Shown one piece after another: positions 1 to 10,377 of a DNA stretch of 64,000 bases (positions are counted from its first letter, which is position 1; every line of letters starts with the position of its first letter). The DNA comes from Colletotrichum lupini. Its lineage: Eukaryota; Ascomycota; Sordariomycetes; Glomerellales; Glomerellaceae. The notes under the pieces are model-generated. The model worked only from the letters and a program-made list of their open reading frames with translations, did no database searches and had not been told where the DNA came from. The DNA lies in NCBI RefSeq assembly GCF_023278565.1, contig NC_064672.1, forward strand, positions 4,278,001 to 4,342,000. Direction: 5' to 3'. Position numbers and translations under genes: made by a program.

Positions 1-618
1 GCGCAACTCGGGGTTGGTCTCGAGCTCGTGCAGCTCCTCCTCGGTGAAGTCGAGCTTCGCGGGGTTCGTCTTTGAGATGTTGCGCAGCGCCCGGGCAAAC
101 GCCTTGCCCATGGTGTCCTGCATCTGGCCGCCGACCCTGTCGGCCATCTTCTCAATGTAGTCGTCGATCCACATTCTCCTCGGCAGCCATTTCGGCTCCA
201 CGGGCTTCGCAGGCGCTTGGGGTTTCGCATCGATGATGGGCTGGACCATTGAGAAGTCGTCGATATAGGGCTGCGTGTAAGGATCCGTCCGTAACCGACC
301 CTGGATCGCCAAATCTTTCGGGTCAATGGCCTCCTCGGCGGCCTGGAGAGCTTCCCACTGCTCGGGGGTGTACTTCTCCTTCAGAAACTCCTTTTGCTGT
401 TCCGTGTACTCGGGAAAGTGTTGTTTCGCATACTTTTCGATGGCATCAGGGGTCGTCAGACCCATCTTCTCGGCGGTGATATTGTTGAATCGTGACCGCC
501 TCCGACCTGACCTGCCAACGGAGCTGTGGAATAGACGGTAGGGAAGGGCGGCCGGTGCGCTCGAGGCGGAAGAGACGCATCTCGACAAGACGCTCCGCGC
601 CGGGCGTACCGAGTTCAT
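1..618 (-). CDS. rsm24: Mitochondrial small-subunit ribosomal protein mS35 (Rsm24-like), 3' part cut by window edge
   Basis: An uninterrupted minus-strand frame of 206 codons runs from an ATG at 618 off the left edge, so the C-terminus is missing. The first ~45 residues are rich in Arg, Ser and Ala with almost no acidic residues (MNSVRPARSVLSRCVSS), as in a mitochondrial targeting peptide. A helical, charged body follows, containing KYTPEQWEALQAAEEAIDP and RTDPYTQPYIDDFS, which I recognise as typical of fungal mS35/Rsm24 proteins of the mitochondrial 37S subunit. The start at 618 is the first ATG in a frame that is open further upstream without another Met. Its role would be structural, in the mitochondrial ribosome. 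The family call rests on recalled similarity, not on a search; the coding frame itself is secure. Confidence 0.72.
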   Translation of the reverse strand, partial: MNSVRPARSVLSRCVSSASSAPAALPYRLFHSSVGRSGRRRSRFNNITAEKMGLTTPDAIEKYAKQHFPEYTEQQKEFLKEKYTPEQWEALQAAEEAIDPKDLAIQGRLRTDPYTQPYIDDFSMVQPIIDAKPQAPAKPVEPKWLPRRMWIDDYIEKMADRVGGQMQDTMGKAFARALRNISKTNPAKLDFTEEELHELETNPELR

Positions 619-1973
619 CGCAGCAGAGAGAGGCGACGTCTCTGCGCCAGTTCGTTGCCGGCAGCAAAGGGGTAGAATGAGGTCGTCGGGGAGTGGGTGC
701 AAGTCGCGTGATGGGCTCTTTTGGTCTTGAGCTCAGGGTCGCGCCAGCTAGTCGACAATTTTTTTGGAAAGCTCAATTGGATCGTCTCGCAGTCGATTGC
801 CTTGGACGGATCCAGACCATATCATTGGTCAATAAGCCCGGTCTTCTCCCGCCCGTGGCCCGTGCAATCACGGGCATGACGGCGCGGTGATGTTCCTCGA
901 GTCACATGACCATAACGGCGTGGACGACTTGTGATTGGTGTCATACCGAAAGCTCGCAGCTCACCGAGACTGTGCTGAAGTCCAGGGGCTACCTAGCTCA
1001 CTTAATTCTGGAGTGCACGGTCTCGTTCCGACTCCCGTCTTCATCGTTACCGGCCGACCTCTGTCAAGCTTATATCGCAAAGCATTTGGACTGAAGTATT
1101 ATGTTATACTGGTGAGTATCATTTCGAAGGTATCGCGAAGCCAAGACTAAGCTTTCCCGACCGGAAAGAGCGCAAAGATCTCATTTGATGTCGTTGCCAG
1201 CTCAACAACCACATGGCTAATCCGATGTGTAAGAATACTTGCCTGTAACAGGACGTCTTTCCCGTGAAGAAGCCCAGGTCCCCTTTTTAGTGCCGAAGTA
1301 ACCGCTGCAGCTCGTCCCTGCACAGCCAATCACCCGCAGCAGACATCAGTCGACTTTCTGCCGCAGGCCTGAAACGCGCATCGATGCCGCCCCTCCCCTG
1401 GCAGCGACCTTCCTCACACATTCAACCACCACGATGCGGCCATGTCGCGTCCTGGTCTCATACCCCCAAGGCGGTCTAGCCTGCGAAAAGGCACACCACG
1501 GTGGTGGCATGGCCACCGTAGGGCCACCTCCTCGCCCTTGAAGCGCACCCAATTGTGACGTCTCCCGTTTCGAGAAGCCGAGCGGATCATTTTCCCTACA
1601 TCTTGGCCCCTACTAACCCTCCTATTCTTTTCCTTTCTCCTTCTGGACTGCTTTTCGCATCTCGTGTTTCCTGCTGTCGAACAAAAACCTTCTAATCCGG
1701 TCCCCCAACAATACGTACATTTTTTTGTTGTTCCCTTGTGACTGGCGCACTTGAGACTCAGACCTTCATTTTTGACTTTCCTGTACACACCTTTAATTCC
1801 AACCACCACAGTCCATACCGCCCATCACAGGTGCCTGAGCAGACCTCGCACCTCTTCAATCAGCCGCCGAAAATCAAAGAGCGGCAAGGCGCAAGCCAGC
1901 ACGATTCTGTGAGCTATCGCGCTTGCACCGCACCCGAACATCGATCAGCCCCGAAAGATTCGAGACCGCAACA
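619..1973. other. Intergenic region between divergent mS35 and small membrane-protein genes
   Basis: No convincing gene; open frames here are short and composition-driven. The last ~400 bases before 1974 are C/T-rich on the plus strand (for example 1620-1860), typical of fungal promoters and 5' leaders. This probably holds the promoters of both flanking genes. Confidence 0.6.
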
Positions 1974-2189
1974 ATGGGTCAATTCGACTGGTTCCGATCT
2001 ATTGGCGCGACGCCTGAGGCTGTCGCGGTTCTGAATGACCAGCCCATTCTCTTCACTATCCTCCTGATCGTTCTCGTCGCCGTCATCCTCCAGGGAGTGC
2101 TTCTCTGGTACATCCACTTTGCGACATTGAAGCCCGAACAGAAGAAGAAGAAGGAGCCGAAGAAGGGAGGCAAGGGAGGAAAGAAATGA
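1974..2189 (+). CDS. Small single-pass membrane protein with Lys-rich tail, function unknown
   Basis: A 71-residue protein with an intact ATG (ACAATGG context) and TGA stop. Residues 1-24 are soluble. Residues ~25-47 form one strongly hydrophobic helix (PILFTILLIVLVAVILQGVL). The C-terminal ~22 residues are Lys/Gly-rich (KKKKEPKKGGKGGKK). By the positive-inside tendency the basic tail would be cytosolic. I do not recognise the family. A C/T-rich leader upstream supports expression. A diverged in-frame relative of its C-terminal half lies at 5238-5380. It could be a small ER or mitochondrial membrane protein, but nothing in the sequence decides this. Confidence 0.6.
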   Translation: MGQFDWFRSIGATPEAVAVLNDQPILFTILLIVLVAVILQGVLLWYIHFATLKPEQKKKKEPKKGGKGGKK

Positions 2190-2591
2190 GAGGGATTGGG
2201 GCCTGAAAGGCACGCATTTTTTCGGAAGATTCGTTGCGAAGACAGGCGCTGGGACCTGTATAAAGTGGTGGATCATCAACGCCATTACGTCGCTGAGGGA
2301 GACACAATGCATGCCCAGGCACTAGAGGAAACATCGCGGTGGCGAGCTCTTCTCAGCTGCAACTATGGGGCGAGAGGTTGGATAATGAATTGTATTAAGG
2401 CTTCAGAAATGAGTCGGTTTTATGGTCGCGCTTGAGCGGCAGATACCACAGTATGTGATGCTCGAATGTCACAGGCTGCGTTCGACATCCATTTCTTGCA
2501 ATATATCTCTTGAAACTCCGTTCCCTGACCCCAGTGTGGACATTGGCGAAATGTCAGCCCCCAGGCTGCCAGTAGGTTTTCGACGGTTGAT
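2190..2591. other. Convergent 3' intergenic region
   Basis: This lies between the stop of the small membrane-protein gene and the stop of the minus-strand orphan gene. Only short chance frames are visible; it probably holds both 3' UTRs. Confidence 0.5.
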
Positions 2592-4577
2592 CTACTCGAT
2601 TTGATCATCGTAAAGGTCAATTTCGCTTCCGGAGAAGACTTCGCTTGGCCAGATCCCATCATCATCATCATCCGCTTGGCGGTCATGCCTGGTTGGTTGG
2701 AACGACAGCTCCGAGAGCGGCCCCTTATCCTCGTCCTCGTCACTTTGCCAATCGCAGTATGATACGAGAGAAATCGACCGTTGCCTTTGGTGGTCATTAG
2801 CATGGTGGCCTTCTCCGAAGTCGTTCTCGCCGTTATCAGGGCCGAAGTTCGACCGATCACTGTAACTTGCAGGACCGACCGCGACCAGTTCTCGCAATGA
2901 AATAAGAGGTGGCAGTGATGTATCTGCCAAGTTGAAAGCTTGATTCGGCGTATGCCCCTCTGAGTCGGCCTCGCTGTTTGGTTCGGGAGTTCTTACAAAG
3001 TACGAGGAGGGTCGTGGTGAGAGTGGTGAGCTATAAGCTTCTAGATGGGTTTCGTAGTCCGAAATATCTTCTGGGTAGCCATCCTCATCGTCGAATGCTT
3101 CATGCTCGTGTCTGAGCTCGCTCCGGTCCATGAGTAAGTTCATAGTCAGGGGTGAAGAAGGCAATAGCGGATTCTCGTCAACGGTCCATGAAGGCGACGT
3201 ATTCTGGTCAAACTCCATATCGATGTCTGACAACGTCTCTAGGATATCGCGACCCTGATTCACTTCACATCCATCATTAGTCGCAAGGCTGGTTTCTTCA
3301 TGGAGTGAAGCTTCATCCTCTGACATAGTTCCGTACGCAATCATGGCATCAATGGCCGGTACTCTTGAGTATTCCTCCGGACGCGTCAATCCTCGGAATT
3401 GTTGCTGTGAGAATTTAGTCTCTTCGCAAGCGGGTATCTGCGCACGTATAAGCCTCCAAATTAGGTGTCCAAAGTCATTGGATTCATGATTCTGAGCTGT
3501 GCTTTGAAGACTGCCTGTGGGGATGCCATGAGATGCGGATGCATAATCTCGTAGTTGACGAGACTCAATGTGATTAAGGTCCTGAAACACAGAGGACAAC
3601 GCTGGTAGGAGGCGAGACCGACAAGTCAAGGACTTTGTCTCGGTTAGTTCTCGCGTCGGTATCAAGAATGGTCAGACGGACAACCCACCGAAAGATAGTT
3701 CATGTTGAAAATCTCGGGCACGAGGCATATAATTGGTGTTCTCGTCGTGCTCAGTGTTCTGATACCGCCCACAGCCCTGCGACCGACAACCAACGTGTCG
3801 AGACCAGCTTCTACAAGCCGACCTATGGGAGAAGTAACCTCTCCATCTTGAGGCCTTTGTTTGTCGCATGCAGCGGCAGCATCGCAAGGTAGAAGACATA
3901 CGCCTGAGTCTTGGCTGTTGAAACGATCGTCGATTTCGTCGGGTGAACCCTATTCCACAGACGAGACGCCCAAACCAAAGCCACTTTCTGAATCAAGGCG
4001 AGAGCCATGACTGCTAGTCATCGATGACGTCCTTTGATAGGCTGATTCCATAGGACCTTCGGAGATGGATGATTCCTGATGAATATAGAAGGAGCAGGTC
4101 AGATGCTGCATAGTAATGACCGTTGTGTTGGGAGGTAGAGTTGGGTGTAAGACAGCTTCTTTATGCTCAATCTTGAACGATATATGCCGATGGCTGGAAG
4201 GACTCTCCACATTGCGCACTATATCGATTCCTAGCTGGGTCCAGATCTGTAACCGATTAGCAAGTGCCAGATATCATCTCATCAATAATGCTGCTTGCCG
4301 GATAGCTTGTTATGTCAGCGGCAATGGTGTCCACGAAAACCGCTTGGTCTTCTGCATTGCTTTCCTCCCGGGTGAGCGAGACTAGGAAACAGCAAGTCTG
4401 AGCCTTGAGTATGAATAAATCTCCTGCTTGAATCCCAGCGAGCAGCTCGTTGATATTTGAAAATAGTTTTCGGTCTGTTGACGAGCGGAAGGAAACTGTA
4501 CTCGCGATGTTCAGGACAGTTCCAGTGTTGGGGTCAGACAGAACAACTGGGTCAAGCGATAGAGCAATGGTGGTCAT
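2592..4577 (-). CDS. Orphan protein with one in-frame TAG (codon 192); C-terminal acidic region
   Basis: I reconstruct three exons on the minus strand: 4577-4299, 4246-3689 and 3632-2592 (626 codons with the final TAG). Intron 1 (4298-4247, 52 nt) has a GC donor (GCAAGC), a GCTAAT branch and CAG acceptor. Intron 2 (3688-3633, 56 nt) has a GTGGGT donor and a perfect CTAAC. Both are phase 0 and keep one frame throughout. Within exon 2 a TAG at 3952-3950 interrupts the frame, yet 87 protein-like codons follow before intron 2 and 346 more after it. The N-terminal ~145 residues are mixed alpha/beta-like; the C-terminal ~300 residues are Ser/Asp/Glu-rich and probably disordered, ending in an acidic stretch. 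I recognise no domain. It may be a real gene needing UAG-to-UGG editing, a readthrough gene, or a recent pseudogene; a 72-nt in-frame intron with a poor GTTTGG donor is a weak fourth option. Confidence 0.5.
4247..4298 (-). other. Probable GC-AG intron in the orphan gene
   Basis: Minus-strand donor GCAAGC, branch-like TTGCTAATC and acceptor TTACAG. No GT donor gives a continuous frame between the two coding segments, whereas this 52-nt removal joins them in phase 0. Confidence 0.5.
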
Positions 4578-5237
4578 GGTTTGGGGGGGAATGGTACCTC
4601 ATCGTCATAGAGGAACACTTTGTTTCGGTGGTTTTGGGAAATGCATTCAATGGAGAGCAACGAGTGTCGTTGAAATCTCAGATGCTCAGGTACAAGGTAC
4701 CTTGAGGTACCACCCTAGGTCCATTTGGAAGGAAGGATTGTTCATCTCACTTGGGAAGCAACAACGTACCCGCCGGCAGAAAACTTTAGGGCGATACCTG
4801 TGAGGACGACCGACCCATCACATTTCACATGGCAACAATGACACTAATTGACTACCTACTTACTTCCTTGGGGGCAGATGAACCCACAATTCAGGCGTCA
4901 TTATTGCTGCACTGCGGGTACGGCGTGCATGTACGAATCTATAGCAGCGAAGGAAACGGAGGTATTGCCGTCCTCGAATCTGAGTTGAAGTCCGGATAGT
5001 GCGATAGCCCAGGTGAGTGGGTGTAGTCAAAGTCTTGGGCTAGATGTTTGGCCGGAAATACCGGTCCGGTCGGATGTTGAAGGACGCAACTTTGGAAGAG
5101 GTCGAGATCCGAACCGTTGTCCCCCACATGTCTAGCGTTGTCGCTGGCCGGTAACGCGCATCCTACCTATCAGCGTTGTCGACGATAAGCTACCGACCCC
5201 TACGAGTGATGAAAAGAGCGTTGCGCTGGGGAAATAA
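4578..5237. other. Intergenic region with GGTACC inverted repeat
   Basis: This is the upstream region of the orphan gene. It contains a short near-palindrome at 4689-4711 built from GGTAC units around a perfect palindrome CAAGGTACCTTG (4693-4704). No gene seen. Confidence 0.5.
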
Positions 5238-5380
5238 ATGCAGAGCAACGAGCTCTTCAAGTTTTATCAAGATAGCCAGCTGCTGGCGGCGACTACTTTC
5301 CAGGCCGGCTTATGTTTTGTTATCCACTTTGCTACTCTTGAGCGAGCTGAACGCAAAGGAAAATCAGGAGGGAAGAAAAG
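5238..5380 (+). pseudogene. Diverged partial copy of the 71-aa membrane-protein gene
   Basis: In the frame starting at ATG 5238, the segment VIHFATLERAERKGKSGGKK matches the tail of the 1974-2189 protein (YIHFATLKPEQKKKK...GGKGGKK). The nucleotide match is best at ATCCACTTTGC and TCCAGG, and the gap between these blocks is the same length in both copies (27 nt). The membrane helix is lost: polar residues replace the hydrophobic run. The frame then runs on 19 codons past the ancestral stop. I read it as a decayed duplicate in the same orientation, 3.2 kb away; a functional short protein is possible but unlikely. Confidence 0.4.
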
Positions 5381-6268
5381 TTTGACGACTGCTCAGTTAC
5401 GACTCTGCATCTCTGCTGCATTTGTGATAAGGCAGTGACAGCTTCCAGGTGTTGGTTGACCCCACATGATGTGCTGAGACCCCGGTCGTGCTGTGTCATC
5501 CGCGGCAGGGTCATATCCGGTTCTCTGGGCAAGTTCTAGCACGTCGTTGCTACCGCCAACTCTCTGTATGACGCAGGCACCACTTTACACTTCACAACCT
5601 CTCACTAGGATTTGCCTTACTCACCAAGCCGGGTCATCTCCCGTAACACCAAGAGAAGTCACTCCTAGCATTGACTGTAAAATCTCATTGCGAATAACGA
5701 ATCCTGGCCAGCTTCCAGCCCATCGTGATTCCAACTGTTGAGCGCGTCATTGTCGGTGTACATCTTCAACGCGACTGCCACCACAAACACCATAACAACT
5801 CCGTCTGTTCACGACGGAACAAGCCCAGGGAAAAAAACTTAACGACACCACCACAGACTGCCTTGGCTGCAGCCCACACGACGACTCGTTGTTCACCCTG
5901 GCGCAAGAAAGGAGCTAGGATCTGCGTTTGTGGCCCTGCACCACGACACAACCAGGACGGCATCTGACTATATCCACCCACACGTCTCGTCCACGCCCGG
6001 GGCTAATTCTCCCCTCACGCCTCTCCCAACGACACACCTTCACTCAACCCGCACTGCGCGGAACTGCGTTCAAAGACGCCCGCCCGCTTTTGAGCATGCC
6101 TCTTTTCGATCTCGGCTCTCTGTTTCTCGACCACGTTGTTTTCATCACCAACCTTGTCTACATGAACATCGCCCTCTCCAATGCTGAACCCAGCCTACTC
6201 TTTCCTCTTTACGTTGTGTCGAAGCTACTGGCTCGAGGACCTGAAGATTGGGATTCTCCCACCGCAAA
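5381..6268. other. Upstream region of the TDT transporter gene
   Basis: No gene recognised. From ~5930 the plus strand becomes C/T-rich up to the ATG at 6269, consistent with a promoter and 5' leader. An upstream ATG at 6096 opens a short frame in the leader (a possible uORF). Confidence 0.45.
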
Positions 6269-8023
6269 ATGGCCCCCACCCATGAAATGGTAGCCAACTG
6301 CGGCTACCAGACCCCGGATGAACACAGCAATCGTCCCTCGTACTTTGCTACTCCGAACGAATCTCCTTTGGCATCATTGCCCTTACCTAGATCTCCTTTG
6401 AGACGGCCCCCCTTTGTTCCTCGCTCCTCCCATGGACCAGCCTTTGAAACGGAGGATAGCACGGCGATGCCTGCGGCCGAGCGGCAGGCAGAGTCGAATG
6501 AGTCTAGTCCAAACAACGCCAAACCTACGCTGGAGAAGCATTTTAGCTTCGGCAAAGTAGGAATTCGAGATCGGATCGCCTGTCATACCTGGACTTGGTT
6601 CACTATGGTAATATACCCGTTTCCCTGAACAAGGCCGATGCTAATGACTAGTAGACGATGGTAGGCAGTACGTGACAAACCATATTCAGAAGATACTGAT
6701 TTAACGTAGGCAACCGGAGGAATGGCGAATGTGATACACTCTCGTCAGTAAACCGAGTACTACCTTTCGGCGCATATGCTAACTTGGAACAGTCCCCTAC
6801 CAAGCTGCCTGGCTCAACGGCATAGCCGTAGCATTTTTCCTGCTCAATGTTATCCTCTTCATCATAAACTGTGCCCTCGCCAGTATTCGATTCAAATCCA
6901 GACCAGGGGCCCTCACCCATTCATTCACAGACCAGACGGAATCGCTCTTCATTCCTTCTGCTGTTGTCTCGTAAGCCACCTAACCGATTCCGCTGGGGCA
7001 TCAACTGAATATCTACAGTTTCGCCATCATATCGATCAACATATGCCAGTTCGGTGTGCCGCATGTAGGGCCCTGGCTCCTTAGAATCATGCAAATTCTA
7101 TTCTGGTTCTACATAGCCTTGAGTGTGCTTGCTAGTGCCACTATTTACCTGATTCTTTGGTCGACATTGTGAGCTTCCTCTCAGTCTACGCGAGTAGTTT
7201 CGGTCTGCTTAACGTTGATCAGGATATTTCCCATTCATACCATGACTCCTACCTGGGTCTTCCCAGCCTACCCTTTGCTCCTCACGGCACCTTTTGCGAG
7301 CAACCTTATACAAGCTGCTGTACAAACGAACCAGCAGGTCGTCACTCTCAATAGGACTGCCATTGCTCTCTGTGCAGTCGCTACGCAAGGCGCGGGCTGC
7401 TTGATTGCCTTTATGATCTCTGCTGCCTTTATCTATCGGCTGATGACGCAGAAATTACCGCGGGATTTTCAACGTCCTGGTGTGGTGCGTAATTGTTCCT
7501 GGTACAAATGTGAACCGGTGACGCTGACCAAATCAGTTCATTTCTATTGGGCCATTTGCCTTCACGGTCGGAGGCTTAGGTAGGGTTTCCCTTATTGCTA
7601 CGGTTGGATGCCCGACTAAATGCTCCAGTTCAACTCGGCAATTCCGCAGACAAAATTCTGCCCAGCAATTTCCTGGGCACCGACCTTGCCGTGCCCATCA
7701 TCAAAGTCATGTCAGTCTTGATCGGGCTATGGCTCTGGGGTCTGAGCATGTGGTTTTTTATCGTCTCCGTAGGATCACTTTGGAAGTATGTACGGCCAGA
7801 GAGCAAGATGCCTTTCCAAATGACATGGTGGTCATTTGTCTTCCCGAACACTGCACTTGTTACGGCCACGACCGCGCTTGGCAAGGCTTTGCAGAATAAT
7901 GGATTGCAGATATTTGGCTGCGTCTTCGCAGCGTGTCTGATAGTCATATGGTTTATTGTATTTGTTACGATGATTCGGTGTTTGTACAAACGGGAGCTCC
8001 TATGGCCAAAAGATACCCAATAG
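6269..8023 (+). CDS. TDT-family anion transporter (malate/C4-dicarboxylate or sulfite exporter type), 8 exons
   Basis: Exons: 6269-6607, 6655-6660, 6710-6743, 6793-6970, 7019-7168, 7223-7484, 7538-7580 and 7629-8023, giving 468 residues. All introns are 47-54 nt GT-AG. The first ~100 residues are a polar cytosolic tail. The membrane domain then starts with the family hallmark TWFTMTMATGGMANV, followed by about ten helices, MTPTWVFPAYPLLL near residue 243 and GPFAFTVGGL. These mark the tellurite-resistance/dicarboxylate transporter fold shared by Mae1 (malate) and Ssu1 (sulfite efflux). Substrate cannot be told from sequence alone. The second exon is only 6 nt (ACGATG) and encodes the second Thr-Met of the hallmark; without it the motif is broken. 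Start: first ATG of the frame that precedes the conserved part. Plasma membrane location is expected. Confidence 0.85.
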
Positions 8024-8366
8024 TGGACATATTAGAGGTCTACTTCTGCAATGCAATCGAATAAACGAAAGAAAAGAAAAATTGACTGTAGCATGACATT
8101 TCGTGGCATGATCTTGTTTACTCGATGAGTTATTCCTTGAGACGTGAAATAAATCGGAGCCAGACGTTGAAGGTACCGATTCTCGGGCAAGGGAGAGCAG
8201 CAGCGGGTGAAAGTGGGGCTAGCTACCCGCCCAACCTCTCACCACTAAACTCAGTGCATGGATTCATCCATTCGGATGAGACTTGTCCTCAGCGAGTCAA
8301 CATTCCGGGACAACACGCCCGATATTTCATCTCTTTAATTTCCGGCATCGAACGCCCACAGGAAAC
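8024..8366. other. Short intergenic region
   Basis: This covers the 3' end of the transporter gene and the promoter and leader of the COG7-like gene. No further gene seen. Confidence 0.45.
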
Positions 8367-9515
8367 ATGTCGTGGGATTCTAAATCGGCGTTACATCGCC
8401 GACAGAGCAGCAATGCTGGCGCCACCAAAACTCTACCTATTCACACTCGCGAACAGTCGGAAGCAACAATCCAACCCAAATCAAGCCATGTAGCAGACGA
8501 TTTCCTGCAGAGCTTCCTGGATCCTTCTTTTGACCCAGCGGCATATCTGAATGCTACTCTGCCACCGCTTCAACATGGTGGCTACCACTCATCACGAAGC
8601 AATGGCAACGGTCAGGCCGTCCCGCTGGCCGACTTGTCCAATGAGGCGCAAACGCTGCTGTCCCAGCTCAACATCCACACGACGAGGCTCTCCGGCACGT
8701 TGACCCAGTTGACGGACGACATCCTCCGGAGCGGCAGCCGACTCGCCTACGAAGTCGAGCTCCTCCGAGGTGAGACCCTGAGTCTTGCTGAGACGATGAA
8801 TGAGACGCTGCAGGAGGACATCAAGAAGTTCGCGCCGAGTGGTGTGGATCAGGAAGCCAAGGGAACGGTACCGAAGGCCGCGGACGGGCAAGAAAGGAGA
8901 GAATCCGTGGGCGCCAGCAAGACCGGCGACGACGAAGCTACGGCCACGGAGGGCAAGGCGAAAACCTCAGAACCACCCTACATCAACCAGCTGCGGACAC
9001 TGACGGTGGTCCGCTCCCGCCTCGACACCGTCATCAAGACCTTTGGAGACGCCATGGAATTCGTCTTCCCGCCGTCGGAGCTCTCGGTCAGCTCGTCCTT
9101 CCTCTCGGTCTCGGCGCCCGACCCGGGAGCGGAGCAGCACAGCACGGAGGAGAAGGGCCAGCAGGTGCTGCAGGGTCTGCGGGATGAGATCTCGCAGCTG
9201 CTGACCAAGTCGGAGGACCCCGTCAAGGGCATCGAGAAGGCGGCGCAGCGGATCGAGGAGCTCAAGGAGCTTAACAAGGTCTGGAAGGGCACGGCGGAGG
9301 AGAAGGGCAGGACAAAGTTCATTGAGAGCCTGGCCAAGATGGTGGAGGACCGGCATCGGGATCTCATGAGGGAGGTTGATCAAGCGAGCAGGAGGGATGG
9401 GAATGAGGGGCGGGCGAGGAAGGGGAGTGTTCATGCTGATGCCGCGGAGACCAAGACGTATCTCGGGGGTTACGGCTTGATGAGCCAGCTTCAGAAACTT
9501 AGAAACGGGTTGTAA
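8367..9515 (+). CDS. cog7: Conserved oligomeric Golgi complex subunit 7-like protein
   Basis: A single-exon 382-residue protein. ATG 8367 (AACATGTC, A at -3) is chosen; the frame is open upstream but has no earlier ATG. After a polar start, residues 44-62 carry DDFLQSFLDPSFDPAAYLN, matching the 'FL...FD...W/YIN' opening of COG7. A helical segment ends in EDIKKF near residues 149-154, also seen in animal COG7, followed by a loop and long coiled-coil helices (residues ~205-340). COG7 is part of lobe B of the COG tether for retrograde vesicle traffic in the Golgi. Fungal versions are shorter than the ~770-residue animal protein and correspond to its N-terminal part. The assignment rests on these short motifs, so another coiled-coil tether is possible. 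Confidence 0.6.
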   Translation: MSWDSKSALHRRQSSNAGATKTLPIHTREQSEATIQPKSSHVADDFLQSFLDPSFDPAAYLNATLPPLQHGGYHSSRSNGNGQAVPLADLSNEAQTLLSQLNIHTTRLSGTLTQLTDDILRSGSRLAYEVELLRGETLSLAETMNETLQEDIKKFAPSGVDQEAKGTVPKAADGQERRESVGASKTGDDEATATEGKAKTSEPPYINQLRTLTVVRSRLDTVIKTFGDAMEFVFPPSELSVSSSFLSVSAPDPGAEQHSTEEKGQQVLQGLRDEISQLLTKSEDPVKGIEKAAQRIEELKELNKVWKGTAEEKGRTKFIESLAKMVEDRHRDLMREVDQASRRDGNEGRARKGSVHADAAETKTYLGGYGLMSQLQKLRNGL

Positions 9516-10377
9516 ATATTATGATCGATGAGGCCGGGCATCTTATGGAGCTTCGCATGCAAGCGGTAAAGCACTGGATCCTGAGCTTCTAGGTGATAGT
9601 GAGAGCTCATGACCTATAACCTCATGAAGGTGAAGATGGTGGAATACAATACAGAATGAGAGATTTAATCTTTTATTTTGCCCTATCTCGATTTATCTTA
9701 CATCCGTTGAAATCGAAGTCTTCCCTGGTTAGGTATACCTTATATCTAAGAGTGTTCGTCTCATCAGTCTTTTGGGTGGAGGTTGTCCCTTGCGAGCTGG
9801 AAGTCTTAGGGGGTTCGGCCTAAAATCGGCATGCGCTGAATTGTAGCTGGCAGGCCACCTCTGCTTGTTTTTTCATCCCTTCCACACACTAAGTGCCCTG
9901 GCCCCTGCGGAAGTCATCGGGCAACCCCGTCCAATAAGAAAAATTCACCCCTCCAGCGGTCAGGTACAGAACTCGGAGGCGCATGCGGTCACTTAGCGGA
10001 AAGGCTGACAAGGCAAGCACACACTGCACAGGACCATCTCGTTCCGCAGTACCCTCACCTTCCTCCGATTCTACGTTCTCCCACACAAACACCCCAGCAA
10101 GAGCTACCACCTCGAATGGGCGGCTGAATGATATCCTCCATATTCGAGAGTCGTGAATTAGAGGCACCTTCTCTGTCGAATCGACTCCCGAATCCTTTTC
10201 CTTCAAACTCCTCTTCCAGCGAACTTCGTCTTGCTTGAGCTCCGGTTTGCGACGGTCGCCCTACACACATCCAGACCGTACCATCCTCTCCAGGCACAAC
10301 AACGCTACTCCCCTTGAACAAACGAATTGATTATATTTCCAAACGGCCAATACACGAAGCTATCCATCATCACTATA
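9516..10377. other. Intergenic region before the Sds3-like gene
   Basis: 3' UTR of the COG7-like gene, then a C/T-rich leader (from ~9880) before ATG 10378. No gene recognised. Confidence 0.5.
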
